A stretch of 64,000 bases of DNA from Chlorokybus atmophyticus (GCA_009103225.1 RHPI01001259.1:144486-208485), one strand, 5' to 3'. Shown: positions 1-12,635, numbered from the stretch's first letter. Numbers and translations are program-made. The notes: generated by a model not told the origin, from the sequence alone.

Positions 1-518
1 TCCCCCCCCCTCTGCATCCCGTCCGTGCTCATGAACGCTTGCGCTATGACTGTTACAGCTGAAGCGGAGTGGTTAGGAGAGGAAGAAGCATCTGTGCAAA
101 GCATTATCGGTGTGGACGTGCCAACAACAGCGCATAGTCCACCTGCTGGATGGACTACCGAGCAGGCCACAGCTCTGTTTAAGTCATTAAGCAGCTCCCC
201 TCACGGTGCAGTGCTCCTGGAGTCTTTGGTCGAGAACTTGCCCGGCGACAACCAGCGACTCGCCGTGAGCTCCTTGGTTGAGCACAATGCGGTGAGCATA
301 GGGTGTATATATGGAATTGATGATGCTGCCAACGCTTCCTTCATTGCTTGTTGTCACCCCTGTGTTTGACCATATACGATTGGCAGGTATTTCAACGCCC
401 GATGGCCAATTCTGCACGAGATATACCCTCTGGTGCATTCAAGCTGGGTGCTATGCTTGTCACTGTTGCTTCTGCGGCGCAGCTCCGAGCAATTAGAGGG
501 CTGTTTCCACCATCATAG
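1..518 (+). CDS. 3' part of an unidentified gene (two exons)
   Basis: The reading frame is open to the window edge, so the start is probably outside. The first exon runs to 291 and ends at a GTGAGC donor in phase 0. The second exon starts after TTGGCAG at 387 and codes for 43 residues, ending at the TAG at 516-518. The joined peptide is acidic in the first exon (around WLGEEEASVQS) and turns into a small helical, Ala/Leu-rich tail (GAMLVTVASAAQLRAIRGLF). Codon use is coding-like. I do not recognise the family. An ATG at 31 could be a start, but nothing upstream decides it. Confidence 0.5.
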
Positions 519-1987
519 CGAGAAGGTAAGCATCAAGCAAGGATTGTCACAGGTTGTGTTGTTGGGAAGATAGGTAAAGTAGTAATCAACATGTGCATGG
601 ATGGCAGGGCAAGGCAGCTTGTGTACACCGCTGCTCGGGACCGCGAACCTGCAGTGCGAACGAGCCTGCGATCACAGTGTACTCACGCAAAGGTCTGCTG
701 GCTGCAATTTCCTAGGCTAGATGTGTAGGCAAACAGTGTGCTTGCTTGGGTTGGGGTAGACTACACAAAGCGCATTGAGCCATGTACACATGTGTGTAGA
801 GTACATACATACATCAAAGCGCATGGCAAGCCGCCCCAATAAGTAAACAACCGGTGCTTGCAAACAACCGGGTGTGCATGGATGCTGCTCTCCGCCAGCT
901 GCAATGTGCAAACCCAAACCTACGTGCAGGTAGTTGAGTCGCACGGAATGGACTTGGCCATTCCGTTGGTCATTCATGAGCAAAGTTGCAGCAGCATGCT
1001 CATACGTTGGCAGAGTTGCACGCGTACGAGGCAAGCTTATGACGCCATAGCTTGTATGCTGTCGCCGTGCTGCTCAAGCTTTGCAATGCACACATACAGA
1101 CTAACACCCGCCGCATCCGCTTGGACCGCTTGACCTCCGTCCACCCAGCTTGCAAGACATGCATGCACTGCATATAAGCCACTTAATTGTACAGGTTAAC
1201 GACCCTGGGTGTAATAATTGTGCGGGTGTTGGTTCTTGCTGGCTTGTATGCATGCATTGGATTACTACGATGTATACCCCATGCACTGAGCAACAAGCAG
1301 CACTGGCAAATAGCTGGTTGGTAGGTCGTTACACAGTCACAGAAGTTGCTGATGAAGCTGGCTTGCAGGAGCAGTTACTGTAGGGTGAGAGATGCGTGCT
1401 GCAGTGATGCTCACATGGACGTGATCAGCACTGCTTGCACACAAAGCAACGACTGCGTGACACTTCCCATCACTAGTCACATCGCCCTCATCGCCTGCGC
1501 ATATGTGTCCGGAGGAACACATGTTCTACAAGGAGTTGTCGATTGATGGCTCAGTACACAAAGCTTGCATGTGTAGACCCACCATTGGCTCTCAGAGTGC
1601 AATGAGTCCTTTGGGAGGCATGCGCGCATATCATCACACACTATTCACACTATTCACATTAACCAAGCGTCCACCAAGACGCGCGTATTGCATGTGGCAA
1701 TGTATCTGACATTACCGGTTGTGCTATCACATGCTCGTGATAGAACATGGACCACAGCATTCGTCAACCCAGAGAGAGAGAGAGAGAGCAAAGGTAGTAA
1801 ATTGGACAATACAGGGCAGCTTCTCTGCCCATCACCACCTGCCCATGTCAAACTCGAATCCATCTGCATCGCTATCAAGTACAAATAGCTCGCCTTCAAA
1901 CAATGATATGGACGCAAAATTGGGAAACCAATGACTCTCACTGCTCACAAACTGAACCTATCATTTGGCTGCTGCTGCGAGTCTAGT
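519..1987. other. Region without a recognisable gene
   Basis: About 1.5 kb between the end of the first gene and the stop of the TL29-like gene; the two converge here, so both 3' UTRs lie in it. Only short frames without splice or family support are present. A short GA run is at 1772-1790. Many TGCATG/CATGCA words occur, as elsewhere in the window's non-coding DNA. Confidence 0.5.
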
Positions 1988-4828
1988 CTAGAACTTGAAC
2001 TTGGGTTGGGGCGGCTGGACGAGGTAGATATCGGAGTTGTAGCGTGCGCCAAGGTTGATGAGGGTGGTGTAGATGTTGATGAAGTCTACCTCATAGTCTG
2101 TGCGCGTCACGGTTCGGCGGCTGCGATCGTATTGCGTCTTCCAATAAGCGTACTCGGGATCCTCTGCAGCCAGCTTCGCCTCACATGCCTGACCAAGCAC
2201 CAAGTGAGTCAGCACGCACTTGACAAAACAAACATTTGCCATGCCCCAATACAACACCCGCACACTTACCCGCGCACGTACATGCACGCGTGCACAGGTA
2301 TGTCCAAATGCGCACACACACATATACATGCACATCTATTGGTATGCAAACAACAGTAGCTCACCGCAGGGTCGGGCTGAGTGAGAGGCCAGAGCAGGAA
2401 GCTCTCGCGTGCTTTGAACGGCGGCTGCGGGCCAAAGAAGCCGGGCTTGCTGCTTGCTCCCGTGGGCGCTGCGAATGAGGTCCACCACGCCTTCACCTCC
2501 GCTGGGCTTGCATTCACGGACAACGGTGCCACACCTGTGAGTGCGTGTGCTTATCAGAATCTGACTGGTGCAACCACAACAACATATGCTGTGTGGGAGG
2601 GGAAAGGGGGAGCCAAATGCGTACTTGACATGTCCGCTGATTCTGCATCTTGACGGCCAAGACGGAAAGGCCAACTGTTGCCATATGCCTGCACGGGCCA
2701 CAGTTGCTTGGAGAGTAAAGCAACAAGACAACCCGCATAGATAAATGGCATGACCCTTGCTGTTCAACTGCGTGCACATATATGTGCATGTGTGCGTGTG
2801 CGTGTGCGTGTGCGTGTGCGTGTGCGTGTGCGTGTGCGTGTGTGTGCGTACGCATGCGTCTGTGTCTCTTGACCTTCCTTACCTGCACTAGAAGCTGTCC
2901 GCTTGCCTTGGACGAAGCCTTCTGCAGCTGTCTTTCGTTCCACGCCCTCTGCACAACAACCTGGGCAAGCACAGACACACAACTTGACTCAACACAACAA
3001 ACACTACCACTAGGCTTGCAACCGTACACGGACTACATACAAACAAGACACACAAGTGTCACACCTTGCCGGCCAGCGCGATAGTGTCCGCCCACGTGAG
3101 GGTCGCGGGTGACACGGCCTCCTGCGCGATGCGCTCACGCGCGCCCGCAAGCTTGGCCACCACTGCCGCCAGCCCCGCATTCTCTGGACGGTTGAGCTCG
3201 GCCTCAAAGTGCACCGAGCCATTCGCACCACCGCCACCACCAATCTGCGCATTGCGAGGTGTGTGTTAAGTTTAAATCATACCTCAGTCTCCATATGTGG
3301 CGAGTGAACACATACATGCATGCAAAGCTGTGTATGCATTCACATCTTTGCATGCATACTTCCGTGTCTGCAGAGCTGTATCCATCTTGATGTACACAAC
3401 TGTGTGTACTAGAATGGCCACGCACCAAATATGCAAGAGCACATGCATACACACGCGCGCGTGCTCGTGCGTCAACATGTACCGCATCTGACTGTTTGAC
3501 ATATGCAAGAAGGGATGTTGTTTCATGTTTCTTTCGCTTGCCTGGTAGGTGGCAGCGTCGGCAATGACAAGCCGCATGATCAGAGGCGTATCCGAGTCTG
3601 AGAGGCTCTCCGCAAGCACCCGCCTCGCCACTTTCTGCGCATGCACTCATTGATTGACAGAAACTCACACAGAATGTTACCTTTGCGATGGGCACGAGTG
3701 CGCACGCATGCACGCATGCACGCCCACACCCACACCCACACCCACACCCACACTATCCAACTCACCAGATATGCATTGATCTGGTCCGCGCGTTGGAACG
3801 TGGACAGGTTGATTCCGCTTCCACTTTTCTCTGCGACCGCGGCTGCGGCCAGAGCGGGCTGCTGGTAGAGCGGCAGCAGCGCGGCGGACAGAAGCGCCCC
3901 GCTCGTCGCCGACAGAACGTCACGCCGGCTCGCGCCCGCGGCTGCTGCATCGCGGCTGCCTGCAATGTTGTAGTGTATGTGTGGATGAATGGAGGACAGC
4001 ATGCATGCTTGGACGGACATGGCAACCGTTGCGTGGTCCAATATATAACAACAAGGTGAATGACAAGCATTGAAGCAAGCTGTGGCTGGTTTGTTGCTGG
4101 ATTCTGCTGTGGTTTGTTGCTTGACTATGCTGAACACAACCCGCGAACCGACGAATGCGCAGATGACTGAGAGATTGGGTGCAAGGTAACATGCACAGAT
4201 GGCCTGGTGTTGGCGCAAATAGGGGCATGGCTTCCATGCACAATCAAGCGGAGCACAACGCAGTTGACAGAGAGAAGAAACAATCAACTGGTCAATACTA
4301 GAATGTTGTTGCGCATTCAGCACACGCGCCGTTGCATTGCATGCAGGCGAAACAATATGCTTGCCAACCTGTACAAGTCGCATGCAAACGCATGCATAAT
4401 GACTGATTACGTGCGCAATGTTTTTGCAATAAACATCTCGAAACCCTAATCGGCCCTGTGCGTTTGGTTTTGTCGTCTGGCATGCAAGAGCAAGAGCAGG
4501 AGCAAAACGAGCATAACCATTGCAGTCACAATACCTCGCATGCAACAACGGGATCAACACCATACATACGCCAAGGCCTGCACATGGCACTTCCGCCGTC
4601 GCCGCCAAGGCCTGACCAGGCCACACCAGGCCAGGCAAGCTGTGCATTGCACTCACCCTGCTGCTGCGGCGGCTGCTGAGAGGCCCGTACAGCCACGCCA
4701 CGCCGCGGCACATCTCCTTGCCGCCTGTTCAATCTCCTTCCAGACGCCGGCAGCACTGCCGGCGCGGTCGCCGCCCACGACAACCCCATCGCCACCGCCA
4801 TTGCCACTGCGCCAAAAAATGCCACCAA
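1988..4828 (-). CDS. TL29: TL29/APX4-like thylakoid lumen peroxidase-family protein
   Basis: Seven exons: 4828-4657, 3959-3766, 3634-3542, 3244-3070, 2960-2883, 2534-2365 and 2188-1988, giving about 360 residues. Exon 1 is an Arg/Ala-rich chloroplast transit peptide. Exon 2 has a twin-Arg lumen signal (SRRDVLSATSG, then a hydrophobic stretch ending QPALAAA). Peroxidase-superfamily blocks follow: LIMRLVIADAATYQ, GGGGGANGSVHFEAELNRPE, TWADTIALAG and the TL29-type tail RTVTRTDYEVDFI. The catalytic distal His expected in the RLVFHDA motif is Ala, which fits a protein without peroxidase activity; TL29 in plants is associated with photosystem II in the lumen. Two introns use GC donors (at 3541 and 3069), required by reading phase. 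The border of the fifth exon is the least certain; an alternative acceptor lies 12 bases further in. Confidence 0.85.
2789..2848. repeat. (GTGTGC)n microsatellite in a TL29 intron
   Basis: Near-perfect repeats of GTGTGC lie in the intron between the fifth and sixth exons of the TL29-like gene. The tract alternates purine and pyrimidine throughout. Confidence 0.9.
3721..3753. repeat. (CCCACA)n microsatellite in a TL29 intron
   Basis: About five CCCACA units lie in the intron between the second and third TL29 exons, close to the donor at 3765. Confidence 0.85.
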
Positions 4829-5448
4829 AAGTCAGACAAATGTTTGTGATAAGGGATCTCACTTTTCCTGTAAAGCGGTGTCAACCGCCAGATTGGAAGA
4901 TCTCTCTCATCGACGGCCACACAACGTGACTACTCCGACCCAGATCCAGAAACAGCTCTCAATTGCAACGCGTTTGTGTCATGCGTCAAGTCACATTGCG
5001 ATACTTTGCGTGACGGGCATGCGTGACGGAACAGGAAACGAGAGTGCAGGGCCAAGTGACGTGACAGGTGATGTGACAGTGTGCCTTTGACTGGCAGTGA
5101 CATTGTTGGTGTTCGCCTGCAACAACAGGGGTACCAGCCGCCCAGTGGTTGGATTTTTCATCTAAGTATTGAACTGCATCGACATCATGGCAAATGTCAG
5201 GCTGGCGCCACGTGTAGGCTGGACGCTGCACCAAAGCCGCAGCTGGCCCCCCTCCGGACCAGGCATGCTGCTGGCCCAGCGCCGCCGCCACCTGGCCTGG
5301 CTTGGCCTGGCCTGGCCTAGACCCGTCGGAGAACCCAAGGCGAGACTCTGAGAGGGTCCCTTTCACTGAAGAGACTGACGTAGTGATGTGACAGACGCCC
5401 TCTTGGCCATGCAGGGCGGCGTGGTCCTTGTCGGCATCCGCGACGGCA
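4829..5448. promoter_or_regulatory. Divergent intergenic region between TL29-like and KNOX genes
   Basis: About 620 bp separate the two divergent starts, so the promoters of both genes should lie here. A GGCCTGG-rich patch at 5283-5311 consists of repeated CCTGGCCTGG-type words. I see no clear TATA box. The KNOX 5' UTR must occupy the right end. Confidence 0.4.
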
Positions 5449-8400
5449 ATGGCGGACATCCCCACCCACGCTGACGGTGACCAGGCCTGCCGCCGCCGCC
5501 CTCTTGGACGGAGCGCCCTGATCATCACTCACATGGAAAGCTACATGCGTTGCCCTTATGCGGATACGGTGATGGACCCGCAGCAGTCGGGAGTTGAAGG
5601 GGGACTAGGCTCAGTGTTGATGATACCGCCCTCGCCCTTTGGTGGAGGAGGTGGGGACAGTGATCACATCACAAGTCACGCCACCATGGGTCACACCACC
5701 ACACACACAACAGTGGCAGGGTCGCAGTCGCCTCCGCATCCACCTTTGCCTCTTCAACCTTATCCACCGTTGCCTCCGCCGCCGCCTCCTCCACCTTCGA
5801 GTTGGAGTCCTCCGCCTGCGGCATCTGCCGCTCCACCTCTTCCTCAACCTGGTCCGTCTGGTCTTCCTCCTGCAGGGTATTCTCAGCCTCAGCCTCCTCC
5901 GGGGCAGCAGCAGCTCTATCCGCATCATCAAGCTGGGCCCTCTTCTTCTTCTTCTTGGGCCTCTCCCAACTGGCAGACCCTGCTGCTGCCCTATCCGCTT
6001 GGTAGGTGTGGACTTGGTGTTCAACACCAATAGCATGTGGACTTCTCTCTCTGTTGTGGTTGTGAAGCGCCCTCTCTTGCTGCTTGTGTGGGTGCCTTGG
6101 TGCAGTCTCACGTGACAGTTGTGGTGGGACCTGCAGAAATACGGAATGACACATGCATACACGTGTGAAGCATAGCCCGGCAGCAGAATACTTTCAGACC
6201 TTCCAAGCAATGTGACAGCAAAGTCCTAGTCCAAGGCCACATTTGCTGTCACAGCACCACTTGGTGTGTCGGACACACCAAGTTGTGCCTACTTTCTGCT
6301 GGCTGGTGCTCACACTGTTTGTTGGTCTCCAACACTCTTTTGCTTTGTGTTTCTAACCCCTCTCTCCCTGCACACATGCACATGCAGACGTCACCAACAG
6401 TGTCATCAACAGTCCCTGGAGAGCTGGCGGCTTGGAGTACTTGGAGAGGCCACTGAACGAGACGCATGATAACAACTCTAACGACAACAACAACAGCAAC
6501 AGCAACATCATCGTCCACCAGCAGCAGCAACATCACCACACTCCCCTCGACAACATTACCAACGTCCCCGACGCCGAGTTCCTCTGCCTACCAAGCCCCC
6601 ACATGAAGGTACAAAATCTTCGCTGTGTTGTGTCGTGCTGTTGCTGCTGTTGTTGTCTTTCAGTGTGTGCTGGTGCTCTTATGCATGTGTGTGTGTGTAA
6701 CAGAGCAACATGATGCCGGGTGACAACCTCCTCCTGTTCTCGCCTGGTCGCCCGCTCTCGCTGCAGGTCCCCCTTCACCATGACGACAACAGCAACAACA
6801 ACATGATCGCCTCCAGCAACACCACTCCCACAGGCAGTGAGTGCCAAACACTTGCATCTTTGGCCACCAACTCCAAGGATTGGTACTGCGGTGCATGCTG
6901 TCATCATGTTTATGCGCGCGTGCATACGCGCATGTCTGTGTGTGTGCGGGCCTGTCTCTGTGTGTATATGCGCATGTGTGTGCGTGTGCGCAAGTTGTGT
7001 TACAATCATCAATAACACCTTCCTCTCGGGCAGATGGTTTTCAGGTGCATTGGCATCAGCATCAGCATCAGCCCCCGCCAGTTGAATCCAACATGATGTC
7101 CACCGCCCCCACCACGGACATGATCGTAAGCCCCAACCCCAACCCCAACCACGACAACAACATCACCAACATAAACTTACTCGCGGTCCTCCGCGCAGCC
7201 ATGCTCGCCCACCCACTCTTCCCACGCCTCGTCAGAGCCCAGGTACGGACCAGTGTGTATCACCGCAAAGATACACACACTCTCCCCCACCCACCCCGGG
7301 TGTCACCCACACCCACCCACCCACCCACCCATCCATACACACACACATTGTCCTCAGGTCGCTTGTCGTGCCGTGGGTGCTTCCTCTGACTACCTCTCCC
7401 TCCTGCAATCGGAGGAGCGCACCGTGGTGTCGGACGTCCGGCTCAAAAGCGGATTCGACGCGCTGCTGGACACGGACGCGAGGAAGACGTACGGGGAGTA
7501 CCTGAGGGAGAACCCGGTCATAGGACAGTTCGTGGTATGTGTGGGTGTGTGGGTGTAGGTGCGCGTGTGCGCTTGCATATATGCGTATGCGTGCATACAA
7601 GCGCGCACACGTAAGTATGTGTGTGTGCATGCGCAAGTGTGTATATGGGAAATGCACACGCACACATGTGCGTGTGCTTTTGTCACAAAGCGTATCAGTG
7701 TATCAGGACGGTTCTGATACATCCTTTTCTGCTCAACAGGAGAGCTATTGCAAGGCCACTGAGGACTTTGCTGCAGCTTTAGAGGGTCCTTTGATTGAAG
7801 CCAAGGCTCATTGCGCGCGCTTCGAGCGCCGTTTACACGAGGTGGCCGAGCGTCTGAGCGAGAGTTGTGTCGTCGACACGTGCGTGACTGACGGCGGTGG
7901 TGGCGATGAAGAGGAGGGGGATGGTGGCAACAAGGCCACTATCGGAAAGAAGAGAAAGGGAGAGTGTGGGAATAATGGTAATGTTAGTGGTAAGAAGAAC
8001 TCCTTACAGGCCATATTCGATGATGGTGGGCTGGATCTAACGGGCTCGGGGGATGGAATGGTGCTCGGGAGCGTTAGCGAGTCAACAAGAAAACAGGTGA
8101 GTCGTTCATCGAGTGAGCAAGGAAATGTCAACTAGCAGATGACTCAGTAACTGAGTGAGATTCAAGTAACTGTGTCAATGCTCGACTCCATCAACACCGA
8201 TCACGTTTTTGTGAATCCACGTGCACACACGCGCGCGTGCACATATACACACACACGCGCTTGAGGCAAGTTGCTGAACTGCAGCCCTGTGTGTTGTTCG
8301 TTTTCTGTTCTGTTTCACAGTTGAAGGAGAAGTTTCTGCCCCAGCTGGAAAGGCTGCGGGACAAGTTTCGTCGGCAGCCCAAGAAGGGGAAGCTGCCTCC

Positions 8401-8804
8401 CGCGGCCGTGCGCATGCTCAAGGTGAGTATACTTGTGTCTCCTCCGCTGTGGATGTTTGTGGTTGTGTGTGATGGCAATGGTGTGTTCGACAGGAGTGGT
8501 GGGCGGAGCACACGACGTGGCCGTACCCGAGCGAGGACAAGAAGCGGGAGCTCGAGGCGCAGACGGGTCTATGCCTGCTGCAGATCAACAACTGGTTCAT
8601 CAACGAGCGCAAACGCCACTGGTGAGACACACACGCGCGCGCACGCACATGCACATTTTATCACCAATGCACAACGTAACGTTGTGTCACGCCAGGAACT
8701 CTGCTCACGCCAACAACGGAAATGGTCGGCGCGTGGCGGCGGTGGCTACTGCCTCTGCTCGTGCCACCCCGACGAGGAAGGCGCACAGCAGCAAGGGCAG
8801 ATGA
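5449..8804 (+). CDS. KNOX-type TALE homeodomain transcription factor
   Basis: Nine exons: 5449-6001, 6388-6608, 6704-6836, 7034-7242, 7358-7534, 7740-8096, 8321-8422, 8494-8621 and 8696-8804, all phase-consistent, giving about 662 residues. The N-terminal part is a Pro-rich and Asn/Gln/His-rich low-complexity region. KNOX1 ([19 protein letters not shown], then [14 protein letters not shown]) is split by an intron. KNOX2 starts around [16 protein letters not shown] helical ELK-like segment ([16 protein letters not shown]) and PKKGKLP lead into a three-residue-extended homeodomain with [12 protein letters not shown] and recognition helix [17 protein letters not shown] proteins bind DNA as heterodimers with BELL proteins; in green algae the pair switches on the zygote programme. 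The start could instead be the ATG at 5536. A second TALE class (BELL) is excluded by the KNOX1/KNOX2 order. Confidence 0.93.
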
Positions 8805-9524
8805 GCTGAGTTTGCTGTGAAGTCAGAGGGTAAGAGGGGGAGACTGTGTCCTGTGTGCGTGGTGGTTCGTGGAGTGAGGCCAAGTGTACAGTGTGGGTGC
8901 TGTTTGCGTGTGTGCTTGAAGATAGGGTGTGCTTAGTACTATTAGTATTGATACTGGTCGCTGCTTGTGGATATTTGGCTTGATGGGAAGCTGTAACCAG
9001 TATATCTTTGCATCTTGCAAGACTGCAACTTTGTCTCACTATACTTCAGGGCGGCAAGTTGTTGCCGATGATAGAGTATGTAACTCCTTTTCGTGAACAG
9101 TGCATAATTTGTTGGTTCCGAATACACGACTTATATTGACACAAGCCCTGCTCTATACTTGAAGCCTTTCAAGTACAGCAGGCTAGTATGCCTGACAGCT
9201 TTGTGTTGCATATTGGACACTCCAAAAGTCAAGTATAGAAGTTGTTCTACGCTACTACGTGTACTTGCTACTCACTTACAGAGCAGCTGACTCTACCTGC
9301 TCATAACAGAGTGTATTATTCGTATGGACAAGCTTACAAATATGCAGGAATGGTTACTGACATGCAGGGCCTAGCGGACTTGTCATCTTCGTCTTCATCT
9401 TCACCCTGCGCAGGACACGAAAACGTTTTGTACATTACGCACAATAGAACCACCTAGCCTGGGCAGGCTGTCTAGTACACACCTATGACCAATCAAAAGA
9501 GTTTTACCGACCAACACAATAGTT
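8805..9524. other. Convergent 3' intergenic region
   Basis: This holds the 3' UTR of the KNOX gene and the 3' end of the PHD-Myb gene. TGTAA, a common green-algal polyadenylation word, occurs at 8991. On the minus strand at about 9412-9344 there is an acidic frame (GEDEDEDDKSARP) after a CGCAG. It could be an extra terminal exon of the PHD-Myb gene, but its phase does not match the preceding donor. Confidence 0.35.
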
Positions 9525-12461
9525 TCACACAATGTAGAGCTGTATCCCTTTGGACATACCTATATGAGCTTCCATGTTGCGCCATTTGCATCTCAGGTCT
9601 CCAGATGTGCGCCCCTCAAACAACCCCTTCTCCTGGCCGTACTTGAGAGTGAGTGCCCACTTATCAAATTTACTGGAGAACATCTTTAGGCCGTCCTGTA
9701 ACAACCGCAACAGATGAGTCAGAACCCAATGCAAATGAGGCGGAGTGGTTTCACACGTTGCAGGGCCTACTTGTATGCACTCTACTTCTTCAATTGTGAA
9801 CAGCCGTCGTTTTCTCGCAGGGCTCTTAAACTGCTTTTTGGGTGTCTTCTGCTTCCCGGGCGATTTCTTGCCTTTTGGACTACTGTAAGGAAACACTGTC
9901 GTTGTTAGTGTGACTACATCATGAAAAGCCATGCATGGGCATGATTGGCGTGCTATGAGTAAGCAGATAAGGTTGATGATGTTGCAACTAACCTTATAGA
10001 CCTGCCCCGTACATACAATCGGTCCTTTTCATCATCTGTCTCCATCTGCAAAGGCCAAACATATGCATAGGGAAGCAACGATACTGTCTCACGAGTGTGG
10101 GTGTGCTTGCTGGGACTGCAATTGGGGATTGGACCGGGTTGGTGTACGAATGCGCATGTGTAACGTGTGTGAAGTCACGCTCTACATGCTGTATACTACA
10201 GGTTGTGGCATACCGAGCTGGTAGGAAGTGCAAGCTTTTGAGAGCACTCGAGGCAGAACCAATCGCCCTCGGGGACAGTGTCCAATGAAGCACAGTCCAA
10301 GTGGTAGGCTGCTGGACACGTGTCGCAGCATATCAGAGTGCCACCGGTATCGCATTCGCGGCAGACATCTTCATTGAATGACACATCTGCGGGCCCAAGC
10401 ATAGTCAATGACGAAACAGTGTGTGACTTCCATAGCGACAACGCCATGTTGACTGAATGAGTACGCACTTGAAGCACACAGGGCACATACTACCTTCGTC
10501 ACGTTCAAACTCAGGTTCCTCTTCATCCTCAGTGTCCAGGTAAGAAGACGGCGGTGTCTGGTATTTCCTTTTGCTACTGCTGGGCAAGTTTGCCAGCTTG
10601 GGCGATGCGCTTCTCAAAGATTTTCTACCATGATTGTCTTCTAGGAGTGTTGCATCGGATGACGGTGCCACTGCTGGTGCTTTGAGATCTACATGGTCTG
10701 CAAGCACTGCACGTGACTACCGTGCACAGCACCAACAGCAATACCACACCAACAACAACAAGCAGTACTGGCTCACCTACCGAGCGAGATGGCCTATGCT
10801 GATGGTCAGTCGCTGAGGGTTTGACCACGCCAGCAGGCCGTCGTGGTGATGCTGTTCCATGACTTGCAGGCCTAACGGACTCCATATCGGGTCGCCCTTT
10901 GGATGCCAAGCATCTTTGTGCAATCTGCAACAGCGAGCGCTGCTGTGAGCAACATGCAACAACGCTTGCCAACAGCATGCACAACAGCAATACTTCTTAT
11001 GTAATGACGCCTGTTCTTGAAAGCTGCAAGGCATGCAATGTTATCCAATAGGCATTACCTGTTGCTCACCTGGTCCAAGACAGGCTGTTCCAAGGTCTGT
11101 TTTGCCTTGACCACAAGTTGTTTCACGTTTTCCAAGACTGGACCAAGCGGGTGCGCTGCAAGCAAACTTCTGCGCTGCTCCTGCCTTGCCTTGTTGGACT
11201 GCTGCACACAACCCAAACGTCTAATGTGCGCAAGCAAGTCTTTACTTGCAATGTCATGCGAGGAAAGCCATTGCAGGACTTGCATGGTAGTTGTGGACAG
11301 CAGAGCCTATGCCACCTACGTGATGCTTTGGTGTGTCCACAAGCACCATCAGGCCTTTGTTCATGCGACGTTCTTCAGGCACGCTTGAGCGCTGAGGAAA
11401 AAGCAGCTCGACATCATCAACATATGCGGGCCAGTCTACCTTGCCACCTTCTGACTCCGTCCGAAGATGGGCAAGCACCGCCTATCACAAAGCCAACTGT
11501 GAGCAGCTGCCACGCATCAAATGTGCACCACTAAGAATGCATGCAATTGGATTGCAAGCAACATGCATGCCACTACTATTCTGAGCCCCTCCATTTTGCC
11601 CTATGCAGGCCACATTCACCTGCAGCCTGACTTCAGGTAGCAACCTTTGTGCCCATTCAGCGAGCTGGCCTCCCAGTGTCTCAACGCATTCCAGCTGTGC
11701 CACAGCTTTTCCGTCCAGAACGCCTTCTTTGACCAGCTCCTCCAGCAGAATAAGCACAACGCGCAAAGACAGGTCCGCATCATTTTGCACGCTTTTCTCT
11801 AGCCGAGTACTGCCCACCAATATGTCTGCTATCGCACATTTTAACATGACTGACTGAACAGACATTGGTGCCGCACAGGATAGTGTTCCAGTCTTAACAG
11901 TACAGAGTAAAGATCTAACGAGCTATAGATACAGTTTCGGCGATGCTGCCCAGCAATGATAGTCTACAGGTGTAAAGCTACGACTTGCAGTAGAACAAAA
12001 ACTCATCATCACAGCCGTATGCTTGCAGCTCAAGACAATCAATACTTCAAAGCATGCTGCAAGCATACAGAATGCAGCGCTTGCGCTTTCCAGCGTACGC
12101 GCATTACGCCTGAACAGTTGAGACAATTGTTCAGCATGGAGAAGATGGCTCCTAGCTCAACCTCAACCGAATAACAAGAGTCAAAAGTTGATGCCTATTG
12201 TGAAACGCGACAAACAGCTTCAGTGCACCATGTCATGATGGCTTCTCCAATGAACTCTGACATTCACAAACAAAGTGCACATGACTTTCAACCTAGATGT
12301 CATCAACATGCAACAATATAATGCTGCTAGACAGCGTATGTGAAGAGCACGCTCATCAGAGTCAATCCGTTAACTGGGTGATGTCGCACGTACCTGCAAC
12401 TGGTTGATAATAACCTCCAAGCGAAAGCATCCACTGGAGAGCCCACTTCATGGGTAGCCAT
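9525..12461 (-). CDS. PHD-finger plus Myb/SANT (telobox-type) chromatin protein
   Basis: Best exon set: 12461-12394, 12151-11985, 11849-11620, 11481-about 11350, an exon ending at 11070, 10942-10777, 10697-about 10491, 10386-10214, 10045-9993, 9882-9771 and 9695-9525. The N-terminal third is helical (LLEELVKEGVLDGK; LAHIRRLGCVQQ; VLENVKQLVVKAKQTLEQ) and may be a TFIIS-N/LEDGF-like bundle, but this is weak. A basic/acidic linker (SSSKRKYQ; DTEDEEEPEFERDE) follows. The PHD finger is complete (CRECDTGGTLICCDTC, YHLDC, WFCLEC). After a KGKKSPGKQKTPKKQ basic stretch comes a Myb domain (RLFTIEEVECI; FDKWALTLKYG; RTSGDLRCKWRNM) of the kind found in telomeric-repeat-binding proteins. The border between the fourth and fifth exons is unresolved, and the last exon may end at a GTATGT donor at 9559 instead of the TGA at 9525. 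Likely nuclear. Confidence 0.75.
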
Positions 12462-12635
12462 GATGACGACGACGGCGACGGTGACGACAGCGCCCCCCTC
12501 CCCGCCCCCGTCGCCGCCATCAGGCTTCCCGTTGCAAGCTTTCAAATAACCGAGCAAAGGCCTAAGCAAAGCCTTTTGGCAACGCCTATCGCACAAGCAA
12601 GTGCGCATGAGTCTTGTGGGCCGCACAAGCAAGTC

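Noticed and set aside
5611-6210. Long minus-strand frames (Arg/Glu-rich) opposite KNOX exon 1
   Set aside because: They are antisense readings of the Pro-rich low-complexity exon; splice phases and domain content place the gene on the plus strand.
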